A stretch of DNA of 64,000 nt, taken from assembly GCA_002917775.1 (NCBI GenBank), contig KZ627161.1, forward strand, positions 1,112,467 through 1,176,466, read 5' to 3'. The notes under the pieces were generated by a model. That model was not told where the DNA came from. It saw only the letters and a list, made by a program, of their open reading frames with translations, and ran no database searches. A program made the position numbers and the translations under genes. Source of the stretch: Glaciozyma antarctica PI12. Its lineage: Eukaryota > Basidiomycota > Microbotryomycetes > Kriegeriales > Camptobasidiaceae. Position 1 is the stretch's first letter, and each line of letters opens with the position of its first letter. Below are positions 1 through 9,739 of this stretch, piece after piece.

Positions 1-868
1 CGGGGGCGATGTTCTCGGTGACACCGTAGTTGATCCTGGGGTCAAAAAGTCAGGCGGGGACGGGGAAGACGCGACTGGCAAACGCACCAGAAGCCGACGA
101 GGCCACCAATTTGCCATCCGATTTCGTACATGCCAACGAGCTGACCGCGAATCGCAGGAGGGGAGATTTCGGAGATGTAGAGGGGGGTCAAGTTGGAAGC
201 GGCACCGATAGCAAGTCCTGCGATGATTCGTCCTGCAGGGTCGCGTCGTTAGAACAGTTTCGTAAGCGCAGAGACAAAGAGGACGCACCACCGTAGATAG
301 GTCCAAGTCCGCGATCACCGTTCGCGGCGAGCATGATGGCGGCACCGATGCAGAAGACGATGGCGGTGGAGAAAAAAACAAGGCTTGGAACCAATAAAAG
401 AACGAAGGGGTACCCTAGCAAAGAAGAAAAAAAAGAGCCTGCTTGGTAGGTGGGAGCTTTGGGAGGGGGAGCTTCAGCCGGAATTAAAAAACTCGAGACG
501 CGAGGGGAGGTACAATGTTGGCAGAGATGAAGCGGAATCCGGGAGCATCGACGGTGGGAGGGTTCAGGTCAAATTCGGCCTTGAAAGAAGGGAGGGAGAT
601 GGAGGTTCCGACTGCAAAAACGAGGGTTAGCTCCGAGAGTGGGGGGGAGGGCGCGCGACTGGGCGCACGGAGGACGCACTAAAGGCACTGTCGTAGCCTA
701 TCATAATGGCAGCCACAGAAGCAACGATGGCACTGATGTATCTGAGAAGAATAAGACCGTGTTAGTCACGCGATTCGACGCTGTACTCGAGGAGGAGGAG
801 AGGACTTACACCCTCGAGTTGTACACGCAGGGCGGCGTAGGGCGGTCTTCTACCTTGGCAAGTCCCAT
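1..868 (-). CDS. qutD: Quinate/sugar permease, MFS (N-terminal part; 3' end outside window)
   Basis: This is a plasma-membrane sugar-porter family transporter, most likely for quinate given its neighbours. The ATG lies at 866-868 on the minus strand and opens a peptide beginning MGLAKVEDRPTPPCVYNSR, typical of fungal quinate permeases. Exons continue with IVASVAAIMIGYDSAF (first transmembrane helix, about residues 25-45), VGTSISLPSFKAEFDLNP, then FCIGAAIMLAAN and, at the window edge, a segment ending INYGVTENIAP just after the second helix pair. At least four introns separate these pieces. The gene diverges from the dehydratase gene across a 492-bp promoter. Only roughly the first 200 of an expected 530-550 residues are present. 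The family is clear; quinate as substrate is inferred from cluster context. Confidence 0.85.
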
Positions 869-1360
869 AGCTGTGCGGGGGAAGCTGTGCGGGGGAAGCG
901 TGGACGGGGTGAGGTGGGGATAAGAGAGGGACAAGGCCTGACAAGGCAGAGTTTTGAGAGCTCGAACTTACGCCGCGCCAAAATATCTCTTCCGCAGTTC
1001 TCCTGGCTCAACTTTCTGCTTCAACCTGGGCCACCGCTGGCGCTGTGTGGGGCCCTGGCGTCTGGAGGCCGAGAATTCATCCTTTCATCCTTTCATCCTG
1101 GCGCTGAACATAGCTGCTTTGCCCGAAGAGCCACGACTTGCGGCGTCCAATTTTCTCGCGCCTCGGACTTGTTCGCATTTTGTCGCCTTTTCTCAGTCCC
1201 ATCTTCTCGTATTTTTCCACTACCGTAGACTTTGGTATGGCCACAAATACGCAGCGAACGGGTCACCGGCGCACCGCTGAGAGGGAGGGAAAAAAAAGGA
1301 AGAACCGGAGCGCGCGTCGTTGATTGATGATCCGGAGACGACGAGCACAGGTTCGTGACT
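869..1360. promoter_or_regulatory. Divergent promoter of permease and dehydratase genes
   Basis: No gene is seen in these 492 bp between two divergent start codons. TTCATCC occurs three times at exact 8-bp spacing (1076-1082, 1084-1090, 1092-1098). A CGG-N4-CCG arrangement lies at 1259-1268, the sort of triplet pair Zn2Cys6 proteins bind. Neither element is proven; they are candidates for shared quinate control. Confidence 0.5.
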
Positions 1361-2635
1361 ATGTCGCTCCTGCTTCGGATTCACTCCACCCCTACGCACA
1401 GATCTATGCGACCAGCACTCGGTATCGCCTCCCTCTCCCTGGGCTCCTTTGAGCACCATTCGCTTCCCGCCAAACTCGAGGCGGCGTCGCGTGCAGGATT
1501 CTGCGATATCGAGCTCTTCGACCTTGACTGCAAGCTTGGACCGTGCGCAGAACCTGGGAAAAGCTGACCGTTGTGCTTGCAGGGTGGGCCTTTCGCGACT
1601 CGTACGCCGCCACACACCACCTCCCGCCGTGCACCCGAGACGGCGGCTCCACCTCGATCTTCGCGGCTAGCGCGCTGGGAGCTCTGGTTCAGTCTTTCGG
1701 GATGACTATCAGCTGCTGGCAGCCTTTGCGAAACTTTGAGGCATTCCTGGACGAGGAGGATACACGGGAATCGCGCGAGTTTGCTAAGGGGATCCTCGCC
1801 ATTCTGCCGGCCCTCGGAACGACCCTCATCCTCTGCTGCACGACTTCTACGCCTTCACCAAAAGCCTCTGGCGACCTCGAACGATGCGTTCGGGACTTAC
1901 GCTGGCTGGCGGACCTCGCTGCGACGTACGATCCCCCCCATTCGCATCATGTACGAAGGTGAGCAGCTTCCTTCCTCAGGTCTCGGCGAGCGTTGCTGAC
2001 TTCACTTCACGCTCAGGACTTTCGTTTGGAGCTCATCGTAGGCGCTGGCAAGATGCATGGGAAGTCGTTGAGGCTGCGAACCGACCCAATCTCGGCCTCT
2101 GCCTCGACTCCTTCAACACCCTCGCCCTCGAATGGGCCGACCCCTACTCCCCAACCGGCACCCTGACGTCGACGTCGACGAGAAGCTCGCAAAGAACATG
2201 GCGGAGCTAGTCGCGCGCGTTCCAGGAGACCGAATCTTCTTCTTCCAAGTCGCCGACGGCCGCAAGATGGACCCTCCCCTCCCCCCTCCCACCGACTTGA
2301 CCATCCCCCGCATTCGCCCCTGGTCACGGAGCAGTCGACTCTTTCCCCTCGAAAAGGCGCTCGGAGCCTACCTACCTGTCGAGGTATTCGCAGACGCAGT
2401 TGTGCGAACAGGGTACAGCGGGCCTTGGTCGCTGGAGGTCTTCAACGACAGCTTATCGGGGACGAGCGAGAAGGTGCCTGAGGAGCACGCGTCAAGGGCG
2501 ATGAAGGGATTGAGGCGTGTAATGGAGGAGTGCTACGCGCGGTATTCAGCAGAGGGTGAGTCCCGCATTTTCTTCGAGCGAGAACACCTACCGACCTTCA
2601 TGTTCGTCGCAGCTTCCAGCCCGCACAAGTTATAG
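1361..2635 (+). CDS. qutC: 3-dehydroshikimate dehydratase (quinate catabolism), frame interrupted
   Basis: The enzyme converts 3-dehydroshikimate to protocatechuate. The product starts at 1361, or possibly at the internal Met of RPALGIASLSLGSFEHHSLP (1406). It is a xylose-isomerase-like TIM barrel with family motifs ELFDLDWWAFRDSY, FGMTISCWQPLRNFE, PNLGLCLDSFNTLALEWADP, RIFFFQVADGRKMDPP and YSGPWSLEVFND. The first intron (1530-1582) must use a GC donor to give DLDWWAFRDSY. The conserved frame is broken twice: one extra C in the C7 run at 1933-1939, where PPIRIMYEG lies in another frame, and a second shift between about 2150 and 2170, before VDEKLAKNMAELVARVP. The last intron (about 2556-2611) leads to a short final exon ending SSPHKL. 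The breaks may be sequence errors or a recent loss. Family assignment is strong. Confidence 0.82.
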
Positions 2636-5600
2636 AGCAGGAGTAGGAAGTAGTTCGTAAAGCAGTAGTATTATCCATGTACATCAGCATCCTTTTCGCC
2701 GCAGTCCCGAGCCGAGTCCGTCGTAATCGAGAGCAGAGGACGCGAGAGCAGCTGTCAAAACGCACCAAACAACAAAGCTGCATTCGAACCCCAACGCGCG
2801 ACTCCCCCTCCACCTCATCCCCAATGCCATCATCCCGAAATGCGAGCATCCCGCGATCGAGCCATCGCGTGAGCAAGTCCGTCGACTGCTGAGTGGCCGA
2901 CGGGTAGCCGAACGCTCCTGGCGGCGTCTGCATGCCCAAGACCGTCTCCCTATGCAGGCCGTAATTGCCTCCGTGTTCGATAGGCGGAGGTTGCCAAGGG
3001 TGCGAGTTGGCGGGGTCGACGACGAGTCCGAGGCTGATGAGGAGGTCGCTCTGGTCCCATTGACCGAAGTCGAGGACGGAGGAGGGGTTGACCGCGTCCA
3101 GTTCGAGAGGCGAGTCGAGGAAAGCCTGAAAGGGTTCTACTGGAATGCCGCTGCTATTCGTACGGGCGAGTACTGGTAAGAGGGGTGCGTTGGTGAAGTC
3201 TGCGAAGCGTGGTGAGTTGACGATCGGAAGCGAAGAGGGAGAACTCACTGCCGCCAAGACCCTGGCGCTTCTCCTCGACCTTCGTTCGAATCCTCTGAAG
3301 ATTCGTCTTCGCACCGCAAAAGACTTGAGCGAGTTGCGCGTACGCGCTGAGCACTCCCTCGTGGTCCTGCTGAACGAAGACGTTCCGCGAGAGGAGGCTC
3401 TTTGAGTAGGTGTCGAGAACGAGCTCGATGGTGGGAAGGGAGCGGTAGAAGGTGAAGTTGTTGAAGTAGGTAGCGAGGATTTGGGAGGTGAGAGTGACGG
3501 CGTCCGGAGTCGGGTCGAGCGCTACATTCTTGTACGTGCTGAAAAGGTTGATTGACGTAAGCCACGACGAGCAGAGAGGCAGAAGAAAGAACTCACTGAT
3601 GTGGTGACAGTCGCTGGTAGAACGTGTACAGCAGGAGATGCAGCTCGACCGTGTTACGGCTTTTCTCCGCAATCCGCTCGACCCCCCTAGACTGGTCGCT
3701 CAGCCGCAACTCGGAGGGGAGCTCTCGCTCCCACGCCAACAGCAAGCCCACCAGCCTCTCCCGATCCTCCTCGCCCGTCGCAATCCCTCTCCCGTGCCCT
3801 CGTCGCGCACAGACTCCCCAGCGAATCACCGACACCCCGATGGCGCACAGCGAGGCCGTCTGAGAGAAAGTCGAAAGGGCGCACGAGCGAACGGCGTGCA
3901 GTCGCGAACCGGAGACGTTGCGCGGGTGCTGTTGCTGCTTCGAGTCGTGCTCTGCGCGAAGCTCCTCGGGCGACTTGTCGCTGCGCCAGAGCTCGAAGTT
4001 TTCGGGCCCGTCGGAAGGAGAAGGAGAGATGTCGTAGTCGTCGAAGATGATCATAGGCGGGCGAAGGACACGGAGGGAGAGAAGGGTGTGGATGATGAGA
4101 GCCGAATGGAAGGTCTTGAGCTTTGAAGAGTTGGGATCGGTCGCAATGCAGGAGGAGGCGTCGACGTTGGTGTTGACATGGAGAGAGGTAGTTAAGGAGA
4201 GGGCGATCGCGAGGCCTGCGCGAGGAGAACGGTTCAGCGACTTCGTCAAGCTCGCGAACTTGACGACACTCACAGCTCAGCGTATAGGCGCGGTTCAACT
4301 CGCCTTGTCCCCAGTCCACGAGAGTCAGAAGACAACATGCCTGTACCGTCTCCAGCGTTGGCTTGCCGAGCGAAGCGTAAAGATGAGCGCGACTTGCCGC
4401 CGCGAACGTTTCGGAAGAGTGGGTGCCGCCGGCGACGGATGGGAGATATGGCGTGGCGATGGCGAAGACAGCGAGGAAAAGCTCTGGGGGAAGAGTACGA
4501 GCGGCATGGGAGGAGGCGGCGTTTTGCGAAGGGAGAAGCGCTGACCAGCGAAATAAGGCGGATTTGTCCTGCGAAGCGTCAGCGAGAGCAACAGAATGCG
4601 GGGGAGTAACGTGGAGAAACGCACGAGCATTGGGTAACTCAGGTGGACCGTCTGGTTAAAGTACATGTCGAGAAGCTGGTTGCGAATGCCTTCGGTGGGC
4701 AGAGAGGGGATTTGAGGAGACGAGCTAGCGAGTTCGCAAGTCAGCTCAAAATTCCGTTTCGAGTGTGCGCTACGTACCTTTCCACTGCAGAAGACTGCTC
4801 CGACAAGACTCCTTCCATCCAATCCCACGGCTTGCCCTGACTCTCCACCTCGGCAGAGGCCAAGTATCTCGCCGCGTCGTCCGGCACCGCGACGCTCGCC
4901 AGCGTTTCCAGCCCATTCGACAGCACGTCGATCGCTCCAGGCGCAAGCTGCGCGTGAGCGTACTGCTGGACCAGGATGCTGGACCAGGAGGCTGGATGGG
5001 AGGCTGGACGGGAGCGAGGTATCCCAGGAGCCCGCTATGCGGCGTGAACAAAGGCGCGGCGTACGAGGGCAAGCCCAGCCACCCCCCTCTGCGCGAATGA
5101 GAGGGATCCCGTGACGAGCGATTGTCCGCTTCCCGATGCGACGGGACTCCAGCCTGATTCCATCGCCGGTACCTGCTCATCGGCGCTCAATGCGCTGCTG
5201 ACCGCTTGCGGAGCAGGCTTGTCGCCGGCTTCGAGAGAGCCGGGAAGGGGAGGAAGAGTTTCGAGGAGTTGCGGGAGGGTAGAACTTTGAAAGGCGAGCA
5301 TTTGAGAGGCGGGCGTGGTAGGAGGGGAAGGGTGGAAGAAGGAGGAGGTGAGGTCGAGGATCGGAGGGTGGACGATGAGGAGATGGCCCTGCGAATCAAG
5401 CTGCGTTAGTGAGGAGCTCATCAGGTCGCGTCCAGTGTGTCCCATAGCACCCTCGAGAGCGTTCGTCCTCCTGCTCCACTTCCGCGCGTCGCCGCGACCA
5501 CCTGCTTTGCTCCAAGACGCGACGCACCAGGAGTCGCTCCAGTCCATTCACCCGCTCCGTCAAGTTCTTCGCCTGTCCTGCTGTTGGACCGCGCTTCTTG

Positions 5601-5897
5601 CTGGGTCTAGAGACTGCGAGAGGGCGGTCAGCGCGTTGGCAAGGGAGGCGGAGGGTAGCTCCTCTCCTGCTGGGACGAACAAGTACACCCAGACGCTCCT
5701 CCGTTCTCCGTGCAGACCGAGCATGGAGCATCCACTTCCGCTCCTGGTGTCGCCTCGCACTTGATCCGCTTCTTCCGACACTGATCGCACTGGGGACGCA
5801 AGTTAGCGGGGGCGTCCCGTCCTCGAGCACGAGCTGGAAGGGAACACACTGCTTTGGTCACTCGCCGCTTTTTGACTGGTTGCCCATCGTCTGACAT
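2598..5897 (-). CDS. qutA: Zn2Cys6 transcription factor, probable quinate pathway activator
   Basis: This is a nuclear fungal-specific regulator. Start at 5897 (MSDDGQPVKKRRVTKA). A 60-nt intron (5790-5849) joins this to CDQCRKKRIKC, then CSVC and GGASGC, completing the six-cysteine cluster, followed by FSRPSKKRGPTAGQAKN and a heptad-like linker. Further exons carry the middle homology region, with LLDMYFNQTVHLSYPMLVRF, VDWGQGELNRAYTLS and GLAIALSLTTSLHVNT, and a C-terminal segment with SPLELDAVNPSSVLDFGQWD and GLVVDPANSHPW. The last frame stops at 2598, so its coding end overlaps the convergent dehydratase by about 38 bp; the exact C-terminus is uncertain. It shares a 142-bp divergent promoter with the repressor. 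The role as QutA/QA-1F counterpart is inferred from position. Confidence 0.8.
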
Positions 5898-6039
5898 CTG
5901 CGCAAGCCCGAGGAGGGGGAGGCGTTTACGGGAAAGGGAACGGAAGGAGGTCAAGCCAGGTGGTTACATTGTCGCGGAGGGAGCCCCGCGCTTGGTCCCT
6001 CTCCTCTCTCTCCAAGCTCGAGCTCGCCCTTGCGATAGA
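5898..6039. promoter_or_regulatory. Activator/repressor divergent promoter with CGG-N8-CCG site
   Basis: Only 142 bp separate the start codons of the activator (minus) and the repressor (plus). An inverted CGG-N8-CCG lies at 5975-5988, inside a longer CGCGG/CCGCG palindrome. Zn2Cys6 homodimers are known to bind CGG half-sites in this orientation, so autoregulation is a reasonable guess. No binding data are available here. Confidence 0.45.
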
Positions 6040-8763
6040 ATGGACGCCCAGCGCGGGGCTATCTACAAGCACGATGCCTCGATCTGCCTCATAGGGATGC
6101 GTGAGTCCTCTCGCTGAGCCCGCTCTCTTCTTTCTCGCGGGTCGTCCTGGCTTCCAGTCGCTTAGACGCGCGCGCGGAGGCTGAAGCTGGAGAGGAAAGG
6201 GATGGGAGTGACTTCGGATAGGACTTCGCAGCTGACCTGTTGATTCCGCGTGCAGGAGGAGTCGGCAAGACCACGCTTGGGCTCATCGCGTCAACCTCTC
6301 TCCGGCGCTCCTTTATCGACGCGGACGCCATCTTTCAAACGCTGAATGGACCCATCTCGAACTACGTTACTGCTCACGGCTGGGGCGCGTTCCGCGACGC
6401 CGAGACGACCATCCTGCGAAAGCTATTGGCGGAGCATCCCACCGGCTACGTTATTGCGTGTGGAGGAGGAGTGGTGGAGCGCGAGGCCAACAGGGAGCTC
6501 CTGCAGCAGTTCAAGGAGAGGGGTGGACCGATCGTGCACGTTGTTCGGGACAAGGAGGAGACGATCAAGTACCTCGTTGACGAGGTCGCTCGGTGAGTCT
6601 CTCAGGTCCCGCCGTTTGAATGCTAGCTCATGGGCTACTGCAGGCCCTCCTGGGGAGAAGAGATCCGGCACGTCTGGTCTCGCCGAACTCCTTACTTTGA
6701 ATCCCTCGCGACGCACACCATCGTCTCCCTCACCGCCTCTCCTCCTCCCGCCTCTCCCCAATTCCTCATGAAGCACGTCGAAACCGCCTTCGTCCGCCTA
6801 CTTCGCTCCATCTTCGGCCTCGCCTCATTCCACACCCCCCTCGTCCCTGGCCTCACTCCATCTCCCGTCGGTGGACCCAGCTCAGGCGAATTCGGCGGGT
6901 ACGGCGCATGCGAAAGGGAGATGGGTCGCGGAGCCAAAGGCCCTCGGACGAGCTTCGTCGCGTTCAACTTCCCCGACCTGCGGATCATTAGTGCGGAGAC
7001 GATTAGGAGGGCTACGGAGGGAGTGGACGTTATCGAGCTCAGGGTCGACACGCTCGTGCAGTCGATGCCTGACACACCTCCCGAATCGCGAAGAGGATCA
7101 CCAAACGACCGTCATGGGCCCGCACAGGCACTCAGCAATCCTTCCAGTCCTCCCAGTCCTCACTTTGTCGCCCTGTGCTTCGGCCACTTGCGGAGGTGCT
7201 CTCCCCTCCCGATCATGTACACCGTTCGGACGAGGACTCAAGGAGGCGCCTACCCAGATCCCTACGGCGACGACTCGGTGCTGCTGGACGAGTACGTTGC
7301 GCTCGTCGAGCTGGGGTTCAAGCTCGGAGCCGAGTACGTCGACCTCGAGCTCTCCCTTCCAGACGACGTCTTCCAGCGACTGCTCGCACTGCGAGGAGCG
7401 GCGACCCAGTGCCTGGCGACGGACCACGATCGAGAAGGGAAGTGGAGCTGGGACTCGCAGCAAGCGATGGACAAGTACCTTCGGGCGGCGAGGCTGGGCG
7501 CGGACGTCGTCAAGTTTGTCAACTTTCCGACATTGTTCAGCTCCAACCTCGAGCTCCTCAAGTTCCGCCAGCGCGTCTCGGCCATCGACGTCGGACGCAC
7601 ACTTCCCCTCCTCGCCATCAACCCTGGTTTGTCCATGGCTTGATTTTCGCTCGGATGGGGAGCTAACTTCGCCGCACAGGGCAAAGGCGGTCAACTCTCT
7701 CGATTCCTCAACCCCGTCCTCACTCCCGTTACCCACCCCCTCCTTCCTGGCGTCGCCGCTCCGGGTCAGCTCACCTACGCCCAAACCCAACAAGCCCTCT
7801 TCCTCTCCGGCCTCATCCTCGAAAAGACGTTCTTCGTCCCCTCCTCCACCGTCGCCGAATCGTTCGCGCGGGAAGCGAAGCGTCTCGGCCTTCCCTACAA
7901 GTTCATCATCGAGGATCGAGCCGAGATGCGCGAAGTCGAGGTGGACTTTGGCGGCGCGTTCCTCGGCGCGCTAGCGGTCCCTACTTCTTCCATCTCGTCG
8001 CGGGACGACCTATTCCCTCCGGCAAGCCATTCGGGCTGGGCGGACCTCGTCGTTCCTGCGTCGAACGAGCCCGACTCTTACGACGTTCCTCCCACCTCTC
8101 TCGGATTCTTCAAACACACGAACGTTCGCGTTCTCGCCCTCGCTGAAGTTCTCTCCCAGAATCTCAGTCCCATCAACGCCGTAGGCTATTCTGATCTCCG
8201 CTACGTGGTTCTTACTGATCATCGCTCCGCAGGTCGGGATCCATACCTCGGCCCTCCTCGTCGGGCTCAACTCGAAAGAACGCAAGGAAGTCGTCGAAGC
8301 TCTTACGATCGTCGGCGCCCGCTGGGTGTTCCTTTTCGGCTACGAGCACGACGACGAAGACGCCGAGAACCTCCTTCGCCTGCAGTCCCCACTCCAGTCT
8401 TCCGCCATTCTCACCTCCATCCCACCCTCCCGCGCCGGCACTCCCATTCCTTACCCCCAACGACCGATCCTAACCACCGCTCGACTTGAATCCTTCTCCT
8501 CTCCCGTCCTCTACTCCCGTCGACCTCCGACGATCATCATCGCCTCGAGCGCGGCGCCTGCGTTCCCCGAAACGCTCTTTGCGAGTCCGACGGGCGGTGC
8601 GGCGTTGGATCTGTCGGTTGGGAAAGGGATGCTGAGGGAGGCGGTGAGAGGGAGGCAGGGGAGGCCGCAGAGGGAGGGGTGGCAGTTGATTGGGCCGAAG
8701 GAGGTCGAGGTGGAGGGAGAGAAGCAGGCGTTCAGGGCTTTGACCGGGAGGAGGTTGAGCTGA
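6040..8763 (+). CDS. qutR: QutR/QA-1S-like quinate repressor (shikimate kinase, dehydroquinase and shikimate dehydrogenase-like domains)
   Basis: Homologues are transcriptional repressors derived from the C-terminal three domains of the AROM protein. Five exons (6040-6100, about 6256-6592, 6644-7626, 7687-8180, 8233-8763) give 801 codons in one frame. The kinase-like domain has a complete P-loop across the first splice, LIGMRGVGKTTLG, then FIDAD, GYVIACGGGVVE and IRHVWSRRTPYFE. A type I dehydroquinase-like domain follows with FVAFNFPDLRIISAETI, YTVRTRTQGGAYPD, CLATDHDREGKWSW and GADVVKFVNFP. The end, from LNPVLTPVTHPLLPG through VVPASNEPDSYDVPPT and GIHTSALLVGLNSKERKEVV, is a diverged shikimate dehydrogenase-like domain. 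The absence of the first two AROM domains, the divergent last domain and the neighbouring activator argue for repressor rather than enzyme. Confidence 0.87.
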
Positions 8764-8942
8764 GCTGGAGGCTCGTGGGGATAGAGGCTGTTGTTTGTAG
8801 CTGTATCAATCAAGTGAGGTCTTGCGGTACAAACTCATCTTTCCCACTCAAGGAAGGAGGTCAGCGCGTCGACGCGAGGTGAATTTCGCGCGCGGGAGGC
8901 GACTCTCGTCTCTTCCCTTCTCCTCACACCAATCGTCTCAAG

Positions 8943-9607
8943 ATGAGCAGCCCAGGGTACACCACCGTCCTCTGCTCCACGCCCGAGGAGCAACAGCAAG
9001 CCATGGCGATTCGCGTCGTGCGTGTTCCCCCCTCATCTCCCTCCCACTCGCTGACCTCTCGATCTCGCAGGAGGTCTTCGTCGAGGAGCAAAAGTTCAGC
9101 ATGGAAGACGAGCTAGACGAGTCCGTCCCCGCTTTCCGCCCGCTTGAAGCGCGTTGCTGAGCCCAGGACCCGCACAGCAAGGACGACGCGTCGGACCACT
9201 TCCTCCTCTTGCACGACGGCGAGCCAGCAGGGACGATTCGGTGGTGGTGTATCCCTTCTTCTGAAGCAGTCGCGACGTACGGGAAGCTCGGGAGGCTGGC
9301 GGTGCTGAAGAGTCATCGGGGGACGGGCGCGGGGAGGCTGTTGGTGCTGGCGCTGGAGAGGCATATCGAGAGCGGGGAGGGCAAGGCGGGGCTGAAGGCG
9401 CGGGGCTTGGAAGAAGTGCTGGTGGTGGCGAATTCACAGTGCTATGCGGAAGGTGAGTCGGTGCGAAGGAGCGTCGGGGACAGGGTTGCTGACGGCTTGT
9501 CTTGCGCAGGCTTTTACGCAAAGTTGGGATACGTGGCTGAAGGTGAGACGTTCCTGGAGGACGGTGATCCACACATTCGCATGACGAAGAGCATCAAGCT
9601 GCTATAG
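8943..9607 (+). CDS. GNAT family N-acetyltransferase
   Basis: A small acetyl-CoA dependent acyltransferase of about 165 residues, starting MSSPGYTTVLCSTPEEQQQA at 8943. Four exons are joined by introns near 9019-9071, 9120-9165 and 9452-9510. Family features are EVFVEEQKFSMEDELDE, DPHSKDDASDHFLLLHDG, the acetyl-CoA binding stretch LAVLKSHRGTGAGRLLVLAL, and a C-terminal GFYAKLGYVAEGETFLEDG followed by PHIRMTKSI, as in fungal proteins of the ElaA/YjcF-like group. It lies inside the quinate cluster between repressor and quinate dehydrogenase. It is not part of the classical qut or qa clusters, and its substrate cannot be told from sequence. Confidence 0.85.
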
Positions 9608-9739
9608 AGCTCAACGTTCAACTCGGACTTCGATAGCGAATCCCTCCTCTGCGCCCCTTCTCACGATCTGCTCCTCGTTGACTGGCTCGTGACTCTCGAA
9701 GAATGCAAAAAAAATGGCGTTGCACCTGGCGGGCGACGT

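Noticed and set aside
3280-3296. tRNA B-box-like GTTCGAATCC
   Set aside because: It lies inside the activator coding sequence and no A box, acceptor stem or anticodon arm could be folded around it.
6040-8763. Reading this gene as a true AROM pentafunctional enzyme
   Set aside because: The dehydroquinate synthase and EPSP synthase domains are absent and the last domain is highly diverged; size and context fit a QutR-type repressor.
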